From: Halomarina halobia
Lineage (GTDB): Archaea; Halobacteriota; Halobacteria; Halobacteriales; Haloarculaceae
DNA length: 55,136 nt
Assembly: GCF_029338575.1 (NCBI RefSeq)
Contig: NZ_CP119995.1
Location: 1 to 55,136, forward strand
Direction: 5' to 3'
The notes under the pieces were generated by a model. That model did not search any database. It saw only the letters and a list, made by a program, of their open reading frames with translations, and was not told the DNA's origin. Position numbers and translations under genes: made by a program. Every line of letters starts with the position of its first letter. Positions within the stretch are counted from its first letter, which is position 1. Of this stretch, positions 1 through 10,886 are shown one piece after another.

Positions 1-38
1 ACACCAACCGGGCGGGGGCGGAGTCCCCGAACTCGTGA
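1..38 (+). CDS. orfA, 3' fragment at window start
   Basis: Only the last 12 codons (ending GAESPNS) are inside the window; the rest precedes base 1. Confidence 0.65.
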   Translation, partial: TNRAGAESPNS

Positions 39-228
39 TGACCTCCGGCTGTCGTGCCTCCGGAGCGAGCAGGATGCACGAACGGGGCTGGTGTTCCCCG
101 ATACCGTCTCTGTGGTTTGTAGCATCGTCGGATGGGCGGCGGGGTCCGCCGTTCATCCGGCCGCACCGACTCGCCGCAGTCGACGGCCTGCTCCACGCCG
201 TACCATTCCATTCATCCATCCATCCATC

Positions 229-771
229 ATGACCGACGCATCTCCCACCACCGACACCCCCGAGACCGACAGTAGTGACGCTGACAGCGACGTGATCGTG
301 TTAGGCGCGCCCACGGCGTTCGCCACGATCGGCGACCCGACGGACCCCGACGGTGAGCGCCTGATCGAACTCCCCGAGCCCGACCCAGGCGAGGACGTCC
401 GACGGTTCGAACTCCCCGCGGCTCAAGCGGATGCTGCCCATGCCCTGCTACGAAAGCACCCTCGCGTCACCGTGCTCTCGAATCCGACCGAGCGCGATCT
501 CTCGAACGTCAAATCCCGCATGGACCTCGAGAAGGAGTGGCAGGAACAACAGGCGCGCAAGCACCAGCGCCGCCGTGAGAAGCAGGGACGGCACGACCCG
601 GCGGAAGACCGCCCGGCCAACCGGTGGAAACTGATGGTCAACGCGATCTATGATCGGCTGGTTGCGGCGGGAGACGAGGAGGCAGCGGCGCGCCTGCGGG
701 ACACGCATCCGCTACGAACGCAAAAGCAACTGGCCGACCGCCTGGCGGTCGACTTGGAGGAAGAGGGGTAG
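229..771 (+). CDS. orfB, copy 1 (180 aa)
   Basis: Intact. A one-base shorter C run near 97 in the leader opens a longer upstream frame that should not be taken as coding. Confidence 0.72.
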   Translation: MTDASPTTDTPETDSSDADSDVIVLGAPTAFATIGDPTDPDGERLIELPEPDPGEDVRRFELPAAQADAAHALLRKHPRVTVLSNPTERDLSNVKSRMDLEKEWQEQQARKHQRRREKQGRHDPAEDRPANRWKLMVNAIYDRLVAAGDEEAAARLRDTHPLRTQKQLADRLAVDLEEEG

Positions 772-776
772 CCGGC

Positions 777-1270
777 GTGGCGTCCCCCTCTTCCTCCTCG
801 CCGGCTTCGTCCGGTTCGTCTGCCTCGTCTGCTGCGGCGCTCGGAGTTGTAGAGGGTAGTACTGAGCCCGATTATTCGAGCGTTGACCTCCCCTCGAAAG
901 CCCGGACGGAGTACAGTTACGTCGAACGGCGCGCCGAATTGCTACAACTCGTCGAAGAGGCGGGCCACCCCGCCGCACTCAACCAGACGGAACTCGCCGA
1001 GGACTACGGCGTGAGCCAACAGCAGATTAGCAAGGACTTCGCCCGGATCGCCCGCCACGTTCACGCTCGGCTCGTCGATCGTGACCGACGGGCGTTCACC
1101 GTCGAGGCCGTGGTGTCCCGTGCGATCCGGGGCTCCTCGATAACGAAGAGTATCGGAAGGCGGCGAAGACAGCGATGGACTACGACGAGTGGATCACCGA
1201 GTTCCACGATCTCGACGTGTTGGCCGACCGCCTCGAGCGCCTCGAAGCACAGCAGGAGGGCCAGCGGTGA
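777..1270 (+). pseudogene. orfC, copy 1, frameshifted
   Basis: One G is missing from a five-G run near 1130, after the helix-turn-helix. The frame then runs on out of phase to 1649. Copies 2-4 are intact, so a sequencing error is likelier than decay. Confidence 0.75.
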
Positions 1271-1762
1271 CCCGCCGGTCGAAACGCGGCCTCGAGAAGC
1301 GCCTCGACCAGCTCGAAGACCAGTCAGAGCAGACGCCGGAGCTCTGTTTAGTATACACCCCGCTCTCAGTGTCCGACCCTCTCAGCACTGCAATACAGAC
1401 GGATTGGCACGCCCAATGTGCTCGTGGGAACGCTCCGGGGTTCCTCATTATGACGTCCGGGGTGATCGCGGAGTTCCGCGGCCGGCTCTCCCGCGCGTTG
1501 TACGATCTCCGAGCCGAGACGGGGGTGTACATCCCGCAACCGACGTTCCTCGAGTTTCTCCACGGTCGGGTGGAGGGAGACGTCCCGCTTGGCGACGAGG
1601 GTGTCCGTGCATTCTTCGAGCAAGCGGCCATCACGGCAGACCACGTTGATCGCGTCTGGGATCGGACGGTCATGGCAGCGTCGCCGGACTATCCAGCGTA
1701 TGGTCCGCTCGCCGGCGCCTCCGGCCACGATTCCGACCGTTCGATCGTGGAGGGGAGCATGA
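1267..1762 (+). pseudogene. orfD, copy 1, read-through into orfE
   Basis: The G run near 1752 is four instead of six, so the orfD stop is bypassed and the frame continues in phase through orfE to 1968. This gives an apparent orfD-orfE fusion absent from the other copies. Confidence 0.65.
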
Positions 1763-1968
1763 CGCGCCGATCGAAACGCACCCTCGAGAAGCGCCTCGAC
1801 ACGCTCGAGCCGTCCCACCCCGACGAGGAACGGATCTTCGTCGCGATCATCGGTGGCGACGACGACGCCCCGACCGGGTGGCTCTCGCCGGCGGAGTACG
1901 AGCGCCACTACGGCGACCTGCCGGAGAGCGAGTTTACGTACAGGATCAATCCAGGTGATCGGGAGTGA
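1759..1968 (+). CDS. orfE, copy 1 (69 aa)
   Basis: Its own ATG and frame are intact despite the read-through from orfD. Confidence 0.7.
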   Translation: MTRRSKRTLEKRLDTLEPSHPDEERIFVAIIGGDDDAPTGWLSPAEYERHYGDLPESEFTYRINPGDRE

Positions 1969-2225
1969 CCCGCCGATCGAAACGTGACCTCGATCGGCGG
2001 CTTGACGCGCTCGAGCCGTCCCACCCCGACGAGGAACGGATCTTTGTTGTCAGGATCGGGGGCGATCCTGAAACACCGAGTGGCTGGATGTCACCGGCGG
2101 AGTACGACCGCTACTACGGGCCAGAGGGCGAATTCACCTCTGATTCCGGTCTCACGATCGAGCCTCCCGCGACGTCGACGTGGCACGACGGCTCAGCCCC
2201 CCGAGGACTCCAAGACCGCCGGTGA
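1965..2225 (+). CDS. orfF, copy 1 (86 aa)
   Basis: Intact, GTG start overlapping the orfE stop. Confidence 0.75.
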   Translation: MTRRSKRDLDRRLDALEPSHPDEERIFVVRIGGDPETPSGWMSPAEYDRYYGPEGEFTSDSGLTIEPPATSTWHDGSAPRGLQDRR

Positions 2226-2240
2226 TAGATAATCAAGCAC

Positions 2241-2456
2241 ATGTCCAGCAAACGCGATCTTGAGCGGCGCATCGACGCCCTGGAATCGCCCGAACTCGCC
2301 GACGGTATCGACTCCGATCTCCCCGACTACGGTGGGTTCGACGTCATCTATGGCGACGAGGAGCGAGACGACACCGCAGAGGGCTACACGCTGGTGGCGG
2401 ACGGCCAGTCACGCAGAGGCACGGCGTGGGAAATTTGGGCCCCTCCCGCCGATTGA
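2241..2456 (+). CDS. orfG, copy 1 (71 aa)
   Basis: Intact. The gap to orfH (2457-3000) matches the copy 3 gap except for one extra G in the terminator-like hairpin near 2972. Confidence 0.7.
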   Translation: MSSKRDLERRIDALESPELADGIDSDLPDYGGFDVIYGDEERDDTAEGYTLVADGQSRRGTAWEIWAPPAD

Positions 2457-3000
2457 AGCGGCCGACACGAGCGACTGACGAAGCAGCACCCCGCCCCGGC
2501 GGCGGCGAGGTGCGCGGACACAGGTGGGGATTGAAGGATCACCGCGTCAGTGGCATGCCACTGTTACACCCTCCCCCGGACGACTGGCCCGGGGGACCGG
2601 TCTGCGCTGCACGACTCGGAAGCTACCGGGCCGGTCTCGCGCCTCGACGACGCACACCGGCCGCGGTGCGTCGCGTCATCGGCATCCGTACGCAAGCGCG
2701 GCAGCTGCCACGCTCCCCCGTCGCTCGTTAACTCATTGATAATTGGTTGTATATAGCACGCCTCCGGTATAGTGATTTCGTGAGTATCTGAGTAACAAGA
2801 TGTGCTGTCGTCGGGCTCCGAGTGGTATTGTCCTGCGTCTCCAGCAGCTCCGGTTAGCACCGGCTTATGCCGGATAATTCGGTAACTTACAATGTCACTG
2901 TAGCGTGGATGATCGGCCGTCGCTGACTGTGAGTAAGGGTCGGTGACGCCGCAGAAAAGGTCATACCTATAGAGGCGGGGGGACGGCCCCCGCGCTTTCG

Positions 3001-3141
3001 TTAGGACTGTTCGGCCGAGCGACAGTCGGGACAGAGCGCCCGCCGGAGCGTCTCGCCCTCGACGCGCACGCGGCGGACGTCCTCCTTGATCTCGCCGCAG
3101 GCGTCGCACGCCTTGAACATCACGCTCGCCCCCGTCCCCAT
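3001..3141 (-). CDS. orfH, copy 1 (46 aa)
   Basis: Intact two-CxxC mini zinc-ribbon. Confidence 0.73.
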   Translation of the reverse strand: MGTGASVMFKACDACGEIKEDVRRVRVEGETLRRALCPDCRSAEQS

Positions 3142-3142
3142 G

Positions 3143-3730
3143 TCACGCTCCCTCATTGGTCTCGGTCGGACAATCGGCCGCGTGGAGGAGAGCGTTCCGG
3201 CCGCCGAGTGACATGAGCAGCTCGCGCCCGCAGCCGTCGCAGCGGACGTAGCGCTGTCCGCCCTCTGCGGGCGGCTCGACGTGGTACGTGTACTCACCCT
3301 CACCCTCGTCCTCGCCCTCGAGGACCTCGCCGTCATCGCCGGCGACGATGAGCCCGCCGTCCGTCGCGACGGCCGGATCCTGCTCGTCGTCGCCCGTCGC
3401 TCGGTCCACGTCCTCGAGCGCCTCGACCAGCAGCGGATCCATCGCGTCGCGGTCGGCGTCCGCGGGGACGTCGCGAGCGCCCGTCTCGAAGGCCACCCGG
3501 CGGGCGTGCTTGCACGTGACGCCGCGGTACTCGTGGTCCGGACAGGTGCACGCGCCGGTGCGTGCGTCGACCGTGTACTCGTCGCCGCCCTCGCCGTACA
3601 CGAGGTAGAGGTCGGGGGCGTCCTCGACCACCAGCAGGTAGTGCGTGAGGGCGCGCACATCGCGCGGGTCAAGCTCCAGGTCGAGGTCATTGTCGGTACG
3701 TTCTTCTGCCGCAGTCTCGTGTGTCGTCAT
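3143..3730 (-). CDS. orfI, copy 1: SWIM zinc-finger protein
   Basis: Intact; SWIM and C-terminal zinc residues all present. Confidence 0.84.
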   Translation of the reverse strand: MTTHETAAEERTDNDLDLELDPRDVRALTHYLLVVEDAPDLYLVYGEGGDEYTVDARTGACTCPDHEYRGVTCKHARRVAFETGARDVPADADRDAMDPLLVEALEDVDRATGDDEQDPAVATDGGLIVAGDDGEVLEGEDEGEGEYTYHVEPPAEGGQRYVRCDGCGRELLMSLGGRNALLHAADCPTETNEGA

Positions 3731-3843
3731 GGGTGTTACCGTGCAAGACACCCCAGCCCGCGCGGTGTGACGCGCGGGCGTTTCCTCCTATCGAGTGAAA
3801 CGCCCCGAGGGACCGGTCTGTCTCTACCTATAGCTACTACGTG

Positions 3844-3924
3844 GAGTAACATAAAGATTACTCTCTGGAGTAGCGATACTCCAAAGGGTAATGTTTATCG
3901 CGGAGGAAACCGCATAGAGTAATG
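3844..3924. promoter_or_regulatory. GAGTA half-site control region, copy 1
   Basis: Same two inverted repeats, TATA-like box and terminal half-site as in copy 3. Confidence 0.6.
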
Positions 3925-3925
3925 T

Positions 3926-4168
3926 ATGCCAGCACCGAACCCGTCCGCCATGCCGGAAAAGACCTACCGCGCCCTGCTCACCGACCGTGAGATAGAGATT
4001 CTCGCGGGGGACGCGGACGTCTCGGACAGTTACCGATACCGTGTCGTCGCCCGCGTTCGAGACAAGATCGAACGGATCGGCGAGGTTGACCTCCCCATCC
4101 TCGACGAGCACCACCCCACGCTCGGCGATGAACTTCGGGAGGCCGTCTGTGAGGACGACGATGGGTAA
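3926..4168 (+). CDS. orfJ, copy 1 (80 aa)
   Basis: Intact; the overlap with orfK is preserved. Confidence 0.74.
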   Translation: MPAPNPSAMPEKTYRALLTDREIEILAGDADVSDSYRYRVVARVRDKIERIGEVDLPILDEHHPTLGDELREAVCEDDDG

Positions 4169-4457
4169 CGACAATGTCGCCGAGGCGGTTGAGCGGCTTT
4201 TCGACGCGCTCGAAGACCTGAACCGTGTGCACGGCCAACGGGAGGAATTGGCGTCTCGGGACATAGAAGCGCTCGCTGAGAAGCGTATCGGCGAGGATGT
4301 GAATTTGTCCGACGTGTATGCACCACCGGACGATGGACAACTTTGGATGGCACTTCGTCACGTCGACGCCGCCCGGGAGGCAATTGCGCAAGAACTCGAG
4401 GAAATATCTCCTCGGCTCGCTAAGCAGGGTCTACACGAAGACCGCGCCGACGAGTGA
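4161..4457 (+). CDS. orfK, copy 1 (98 aa)
   Basis: Intact. Confidence 0.74.
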   Translation: MGNDNVAEAVERLFDALEDLNRVHGQREELASRDIEALAEKRIGEDVNLSDVYAPPDDGQLWMALRHVDAAREAIAQELEEISPRLAKQGLHEDRADE

Positions 4458-4458
4458 G

Positions 4459-4850
4459 ATGCCAGACGATGCCCCCCGAGAGTATGATAAAGCGTTCACG
4501 ACGCCGCTCGAGTACCGCGTGCGCCGCCGGCTCGGGATCGACGTCGAGCGTGGACAGGTGCGGCGGTTCGTCGTGCAACTTGAGTACCTGCTCGATCCTG
4601 ACCGCGAGGAGTGGGCGACGGTCGTCCGCTACGATCACGACGCCGACGGGAGTGCTGAAGCGACGCACGACGTTACCGAAGAGGGGCTGCATATCGACGT
4701 CTACCGCGAGGGGAGAAAATCGACAGTCACGAACTGACGCCGCCGCTCCCGGCGAACGTCGCGCTCGATGCCGCCGAAGACCACTTAACTGAGCACATGG
4801 AAGGATACATACGGAGATTTGAACAATGGCACGGGATCACGAGCCGGTAA
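4459..4850 (+). pseudogene. orfL, copy 1, frameshifted
   Basis: One G missing from a five-G run near 4712; the frame stops early at 4737, losing the conserved C-terminus. Probably a consensus error. Confidence 0.7.
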
Positions 4851-5002
4851 CGGACGCCGAGATCGAGGCGGTTCGCGACGCGATGCGTGAGCAGCGTGAT
4901 GAGATTCGCGACTACCTCAAAGGCGAAGGCGTCGACGTCCGGGCGTGGGAGCGCGGGCGGGCGCCCTCCCGTGCGGATCGCGAGTCGGCTGACTCCGACT
5001 GA
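4826..5002 (+). CDS. orfM, copy 1 (58 aa)
   Basis: Intact. Confidence 0.58.
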   Translation: MARDHEPVTDAEIEAVRDAMREQRDEIRDYLKGEGVDVRAWERGRAPSRADRESADSD

Positions 5003-5044
5003 GTCTGCAGGGGAGACAGTGAACTACCCCACCCTACCGCTCGC

Positions 5045-5293
5045 CTAACGGATCCCTTCTGCGGAGACCAGCTCACCGCTGTCGGTCGTCGTGATGAATC
5101 CCTGCTCGAGCGCCTGCTCGATCGCCGCGTCTACCTGTGCCGGGGAGTGGCGGTTTCGGTGGGTCAGGATCTGCCCGACGCGGAACGGCTCGATACTGAC
5201 CGGCTGTGGCCCGCCCGTGTTGTACTCGACGACTCGGGCCACCTTCGCGGCGAGAGCATCCCGGTCGGTCTCCCGCTCACCGTCGTTGTGCAT
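5045..5293 (-). CDS. orfN, copy 1 (82 aa)
   Basis: Intact; the left flank of the deletion follows about 350 bp further right. Confidence 0.68.
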   Translation of the reverse strand: MHNDGERETDRDALAAKVARVVEYNTGGPQPVSIEPFRVGQILTHRNRHSPAQVDAAIEQALEQGFITTTDSGELVSAEGIR

Positions 5294-5636
5294 ACCGGCG
5301 GTTCGGTCCCCACGAACACGACCGTTCCGCCCGTCGGATCACGAACGTATTCGGATCCGGCTCGACCCCCACAGCCGGCACAGCGAAGGACCAGCGGAGC
5401 GCGGGTCCCAGTCCGCGCGGAGCGGCCGGAAGCGGGGGCTTGCCCCCCGACCCGGAAGCCTGAGCGTTACCCCCGACCGGAGGGAGGGGGGCGTCCGGCG
5501 GTGGCGGTGACGGTGCGGTGCGGTGCGATGCGGTGGCGGTCGTCTCGCCGCTCTCGCGTCGCGTGTCGTGTCGTCGGCCACCGCCTCGACGCCCCGCACA
5601 CCGCGTTTCTCTCGGACGGCCTTACATAACTACCAG
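5294..5636. other. Non-coding flank of the copy 1 deletion
   Basis: Matches the first 348 bp of the orfN-orfO gap, including the GC hairpin and GGTGCG near-repeats. No gene seen. Confidence 0.6.
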
Positions 5637-5705
5637 CAAGAGACGCTCGGCGTGGGGCCTGATGTGCACGCGGGGACGCAGACGCCGTGTGGGGTGGTCC
5701 GATGA
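5637..5705. other. Deletion junction with patchwork sequence; remnant of orfU
   Basis: The left flank joins orfU at a shared GACGC. The orfU sequence that follows has two foreign patches. At about 5653-5665, GGGGCCTGATGTG replaces eight bases and matches left-flank sequence 16 bases beyond the breakpoint minus one A. At about 5686-5692, seven bases replace six. Net deletion is about 5,689 bp. The orfU tail and stop survive in frame. Confidence 0.8.
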
Positions 5706-5782
5706 CCGGGAGCGGCGACACTGCCGGCGAGCGTGACGACGCGATCAAAACGCTTCATCGGCGTTTCGGGTGGTCACAGTGA
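5702..5782 (+). CDS. orfV, copy 1 (26 aa)
   Basis: Survives next to the junction. The G tract after it is four long, so orfX is not open here. Confidence 0.45.
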   Translation: MTGSGDTAGERDDAIKTLHRRFGWSQ

Positions 5783-5849
5783 GGGGTGACGGCCGGCCAC
5801 CGCTCGCGTTCCGACCCGCCGCTGTCCCCGAGCGCCTCAGCGACTGCGG

Positions 5850-8800
5850 GTGGTCGGCGTGACCGTGTTCGAGGCGGTCCCGGAGCGGCTCCGACAGCGC
5901 GCGCAGTGGGTGTGCTGGCGGATCGAGCATCGCGACGGGGAGGAGACGAAGGTTCCGATCAAACCCTACGACGAGCGTGCTGACGGCGAGGCGGACCACC
6001 CGTACGCCGCGTCGACGGATCCCGACACCTGGCGCTCATTCGAGACGGCCGTAGCGTACCACCGCGACGGTCGTGAGCGGACGGACGGCGTCGGCTTCGT
6101 GTTCGCCCGGGACGACATCGTTGCGGGCGTCGACCTCGACGACGTCCGTGACCCCGACACGAGGGAGGTCGAACCGTGGGCGCGTGACGTCATCGAGCGC
6201 CTCGATTCGTATACGGAGGTCTCCCCGTCGGGGACTGGCTATCACGTCTACGTCGTCGGATTCCACCCGGGCGACCGGAACAAGGTCCCCAGGACTCGAC
6301 GCTCGAGGCGTTCGAGTCGAGTGAGCTGGAACTGTACGATGACGGCCGGTTCTTCACGGTGACCGGCGAGCAGGCGACCGAGTTCGACGTCTCGCCGGCC
6401 GTCGAGCAGCGCAACGGCGTGGTCAAAGACCTGTACGCCGAGTACATGGCTGCTGGCGAATCAGAATCGGCGGCGACGGGTTCGACGGCACCGCCGCCGG
6501 ACCTCGACCTCGACGACGAGGAACTCCTGGAGAAGGCGCGCGCCGCCGAGAACGGCGAGAAGTTCTCACGGCTGTACCGTGGCGACGACTCGATGCACAG
6601 CAATGACACGAGTCGTGCTGACCTCGCCTTCTGTTCGATGCTCGCGTTCTGGACCGGCGGGGACCGCCACCAGATGGACCGCATCGTTCGGAACTCCGGC
6701 CGGATGCGGGCGAAGTGGGACGAGCCCCATTACGCCGACGGCACGACCTACGGCGAGGGAACGATCGACGAAGCCCTCTCCGGCGTGACGGAGTTCTACT
6801 CACCGGGAAGCCAGACCGCGCCGACTCCGCCCGCGATCGTTGGTGAGACGGCACGAGACGCCGAGACGGACGGCGAATCCGATGCTGCCGATGACGATGG
6901 AGCCTCGTCATGGGAGCACGTGCGCGGCGTCTACGCGAAGCCTTCGAACGTCCCTGGCTGTGAGAACAAGTACGCCAGGAGTGAGGCGGTCGACCTCCTC
7001 CTCGCCGATCACGCCTTCGCGACGCCGCGAGACACCGACCATCTCCACTACTACGACGCCGAGACGGGCGTCTTCGTCCGCAACGGGGAAACGTACGTCT
7101 CGGACATACTGAAGGCGAACCTCGGCCCGCACTACAGCCGGCACGAGCGAAACGAAATCGTCGACCAGCTGAAGGCGACCTGTCGCCACACGCGCGACGA
7201 ATTCAATGCCGGCGCGGCGGACGCGCCGCTGCTCTGCGTGGCGAACGGCGTGCTCAACTTAGAGACGCGCGAGCTCGCCGACCACTCGCCGGCGTACCTG
7301 TTTACGCGCCGGATCGCGGCCGCGTACGACCCTGACGCGGCCTGTCCTACCGTGGACGCCTTCCTCGACGACATCACGAAGCGCGAGGAGGACAAGCGGA
7401 CGATGCTCGAGATGGTCGGACATGCGCTGTGGCCGCGCTACGACTACGAGAAGTTCCTCATCCTCTTCGGCAAGGGCTCGAACGGCAAGACGACGTTCTT
7501 CAACGTGGTCACTGACCTCCTCGGCGCGGATAACGTCGCGGAGCACGAACTCCAGTCGCTCGCCGAGAACCGCTTTGCGACGGCCGACCTCTACGGGAAG
7601 CTCGCGAACATGGCGGCGGACATGTCCGGTGCGAAGGTGACCGACGTGAGCAAGCTGAAGGCGCTCACCGGTGGCGACCGGATCATGGCCGAGCGGAAGG
7701 GCGAGCAGGGCTTTTCGTTCCGGAACACAGCGACCCTCATGTTCGGGGTGAACCAGCCGCCGGCGTTCGGCGAACGGCTTCACTCGATTCAGCGCCGCAT
7801 CGTCCCGGTACACCTCCCGTACAACTTCACCACGGAGGCGGACGACGGCAATCCGGACGCGAAGAAAGAGGGCTTCGTCGAGTCGATGACGACCGACGAG
7901 GAACTCTCCGGCTTGCTGAACGCGGCGCTCGACGGCCTCGACCGCCTCCGCGAGCACGGCGACGTGAGTCTTCCCGAGACGGGCGAGGAGCGCCTCGAAT
8001 ACTACGAGAAGTTCTCCGACCCGATTAAGCAGTTTCGCGTGGAGTGTCTCGACAATCAGCGAGGGTACGAACTCCCCAAAGCGGTCGTCTATCAGACCTA
8101 CGTTCGGTTCTGTGAGGCGAACGACTTCGCTCCCCGTGATCAGCGCGTCTTCTGGCGCGTCCTCGGCCAGACCACCTTCACCGTCGACGAGTACCGCCCC
8201 CGCGTCGACGGCGAGCAGATCCGGACGCTTCGCGCGGCGACGCTGACCTCCGAAGGGGCACAGCACATCCCGCCGACGATGGCCCACCAGGTCACCCTCC
8301 CGTTCGACGATATGGCTGACGTCGACGACACCGACCGTGATGACGACGCTGACGGGGACGGGGACGGGGACGGCGACGGTCAGCCAACTGAGCGGTCGAC
8401 GGTGCACGACGAGACGCCGCTCGCCGATCTCTCGGTCGCGGACGGCTATACGACGGTCACCGTCGAAGTGCTCGGCTTCGAGGAAAACACCGCCGAACGC
8501 GGCCCGGCCTACTCGGGGACGGTCCGTGATGCGACCGACATGGTGGACGTCATCGACTTCGCCGGCGTCGCGGAGCTGGCCGGCCTCGAGGCGGGCAAGT
8601 GCTACCGGATTAGTGGGACGAAATTAGAGATTCACGACAAGTACGGCCCACAACTCACCTTCAGCGAATACGCGACCGAGGTGGCCGAGATTCAGCAGGG
8701 CGTCGGGACGACTGAGCGAGGTGACCGCGGCGCGAACGCCGATCTCGCAGAGAGTACCGACGCGACTGATCAGGCGGTTACGGACGGGGGCGCGACCGCC

Positions 8801-9091
8801 TCCGACACGCCTGACGCCGGGGGTACGACCGGGGAGGAGACCCCTCCAGAATCGCCTGACGCGTCGAGTGCGGTCCCTGACGATGCGACGTCGACGCGTG
8901 CCGACGCCGTCCGTCTTCGCGAACTTATCGAGCAGGCCGGATCGGACGGTCGGCTCCCACGAGGGGAGTTGCTGGCGAAGGCCACGCAGTGGCGGGGGAT
9001 GGACCCCGAGACGGCAGAGACCGCGCTCGCCACGGCGCTCACCACGGGCGTGCTTCAAGAACCAGAAACGGGCGTCTACGAAGTAGTGTAG
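5850..9091 (+). pseudogene. orfW, copy 1, frameshifted replication protein
   Basis: One C is missing from a five-C run near 6290, splitting the frame into an N-terminal part (5850-6362, with AEP motifs I and II) and a C-terminal part (6359-9091: helicase, OB and winged helix). Other copies are intact, so a consensus error is likely; if real, primase and helicase would be separate polypeptides. Confidence 0.85.
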
Positions 9092-9382
9092 CCGGCTTGA
9101 CCTCCCCCCTCGTCCTCCTCGACGGGGGGACGCGGACGCCACGGCGTCCGTCGAGGGCGAGAGTCCGTCGAGTGACATCCACCCTGCCGTAACCGGCGGA
9201 GCTTCCCACACACTGGGAAGCCAGTCAGGCAGGTGTCAGCGGCGACGACCACGACGACAGCCTCGCGGCTGCCTCGACGCCCATCCAGACGTTCGTCGTA
9301 GCTTCGCCCGCGCGCGCAACGAGACCTCCGTCCGAGTAGGCCGAGAGCGTCACCTGGTGGCGGACGGGAGCCGACCAGCGAC

Positions 9383-9475
9383 GCGTCCCTCACCGAACTG
9401 ACGGAGACTGAAGGACGCCCCTCCTACCGACGCCCTCGGCGTACTCCTTCACCGAACTGACGGAGGCTGAGGGAG
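9383..9475 (+). ncRNA. Tandem shared-loop hairpins, copy 1
   Basis: Same pair as at 42090-42182, unchanged. Confidence 0.42.
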
Positions 9476-9611
9476 CGCCGACCAGACGCCGACAGAACGA
9501 GCTGGGAAGTGGACATCGGACGGTGCTCACAGTGAGGAGGATGCCGACGGCGAGTGCCGAAGCGCGCGGCGCGCATGATGTACCCACGACCAACAGTCAT
9601 GAGAAGCGAGG

Positions 9612-9875
9612 TGAGTCAATTGAGTCAATCTGAGTCAATGTCAGGAATGGTACATTGACTCACAAAATCGCCACACTGCGGAGGGGTGAGTTGGAGTGAG
9701 TCAATTGAGTCAATCAAATCGCGTTTGCTCGCTTACTAACTATGGGTATAATCAGAGAGTAGGCCGAGACATTGACTCAATTGACTCACCCGTCTCAATT
9801 CCACTGCCGTCTTGTGGTTTTGCTGAGTCAATGCCGACCCCCACCTATTGACTCACATTGACTCAACCGACTCAG
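9612..9875. repeat. TGAGTCAAT iteron array, copy 1
   Basis: All eleven sites and the degenerate one are present, so the deleted copy keeps a complete origin candidate. Confidence 0.78.
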
Positions 9876-10081
9876 CGGACCACGCCCGTGACCACCGGGT
9901 CAAACGACCCCGCCGACCAGCAACGGCACTCGTCGATCCTGTCCACGCTCCCCCGGCGGTCTCTCCGGGGGACGTCTGAGGAGACCCCATAGCAGCATGC
10001 GACGAACACGAACGCTGGTTCTAACCCCGACCGCTCTTTTCCTCGCTGTCTCGCCGCTGCTCAGAACTTTCCAGCTCCGAC

Positions 10082-10316
10082 CGTCTACAGCGTCTACATT
10101 CCCCTCGGAAATCAGTACAGTGTAGACGGTCACTTTTTCGAGTTCTCACCACCGTCTACGCGAATTCACAAGAATGAGTGGGTTCTCTACCCTGTTTTCT
10201 GGAGGCGTGGACGGTGTAGACGGTCCCTCCACTAAACTCGCATAGAGTAGCAGAAAACGAGGTAGTATACGCTCTAATAAAGAAGGTAGGGGGGGGCCCC
10301 CGTCTACAGCGTCTAC
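10082..10316. repeat. CGTCTAC repeat array, copy 1
   Basis: Seven heptamers at the same spacings as copy 3. Confidence 0.68.
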
Positions 10317-10539
10317 ACTTCTCGTGTGTCTGATAGGACTCCGCCGATTGATGAGTGGTGTCCGCGGTCTCCACCTGAAACGTATGCGCCCGTGCTGAGT
10401 GGTTCGCCGAGAACGGACGTTCTGTCCACCGATATTGACGTGTAAATTTACCACACTGATCAGAAGGTTCTTGTACCTATAGATCTTATAGACGAGTGAA
10501 CACACCGCATCCGTCCGTCGATGCCCTCAGTCCAGTGCT

Positions 10540-10695
10540 ATGCCCTCGAATTCGAGCCATACAACGATCGCCGTCCAGCCGGAGACGCGTGACGCCCTGT
10601 TCTACCGGAAGCGCCCGGGCGACAGCTACGAGGACGTCATCCGGCGGCTACTGGCCCACACCAACCGGGCGGGGGCGGAGTCCCCGAACTCGTGA
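10540..10695 (+). CDS. orfA, copy at unit 1/2 seam (51 aa)
   Basis: Intact; spans the seam between the deleted copy and the first full copy. Confidence 0.7.
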   Translation: MPSNSSHTTIAVQPETRDALFYRKRPGDSYEDVIRRLLAHTNRAGAESPNS

Positions 10696-10886
10696 TGACC
10701 TCCGGCTGTCGTGCCTCCGGAGCGAGCAGGATGCACGAACGGGGCTGGTGTTCCCCCGATACCGTCTCTGTGGTTTGTAGCATCGTCGGATGGGCGGCGG
10801 GGTCCGCCGTTCATCCGGCCGCACCGACTCGCCGCAGTCGACGGCCTGCTCCACGCCGTACCATTCCATTCATCCATCCATCCATC

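Larger units (their letters stand above)
1..10657. repeat. Tandem unit copy 1, with ~5.7 kb internal deletion
   Basis: First copy, only 10,657 bp. It lacks the stretch equivalent to about 32655-38351 of copy 3 (mobilization module, orfR, orfS, orfT and most of orfU). It also differs in several G/C runs (near 97, 1130, 1752, 2972, 4712, 5783 and 6290), usually by being shorter, which suggests lower consensus quality here. Confidence 0.95.

Noticed and set aside
1267..1968. Genuine orfD-orfE fusion protein
   Set aside because: Seen only in copy 1, through a G run two bases shorter; three other copies have separate genes with an ATGA overlap.
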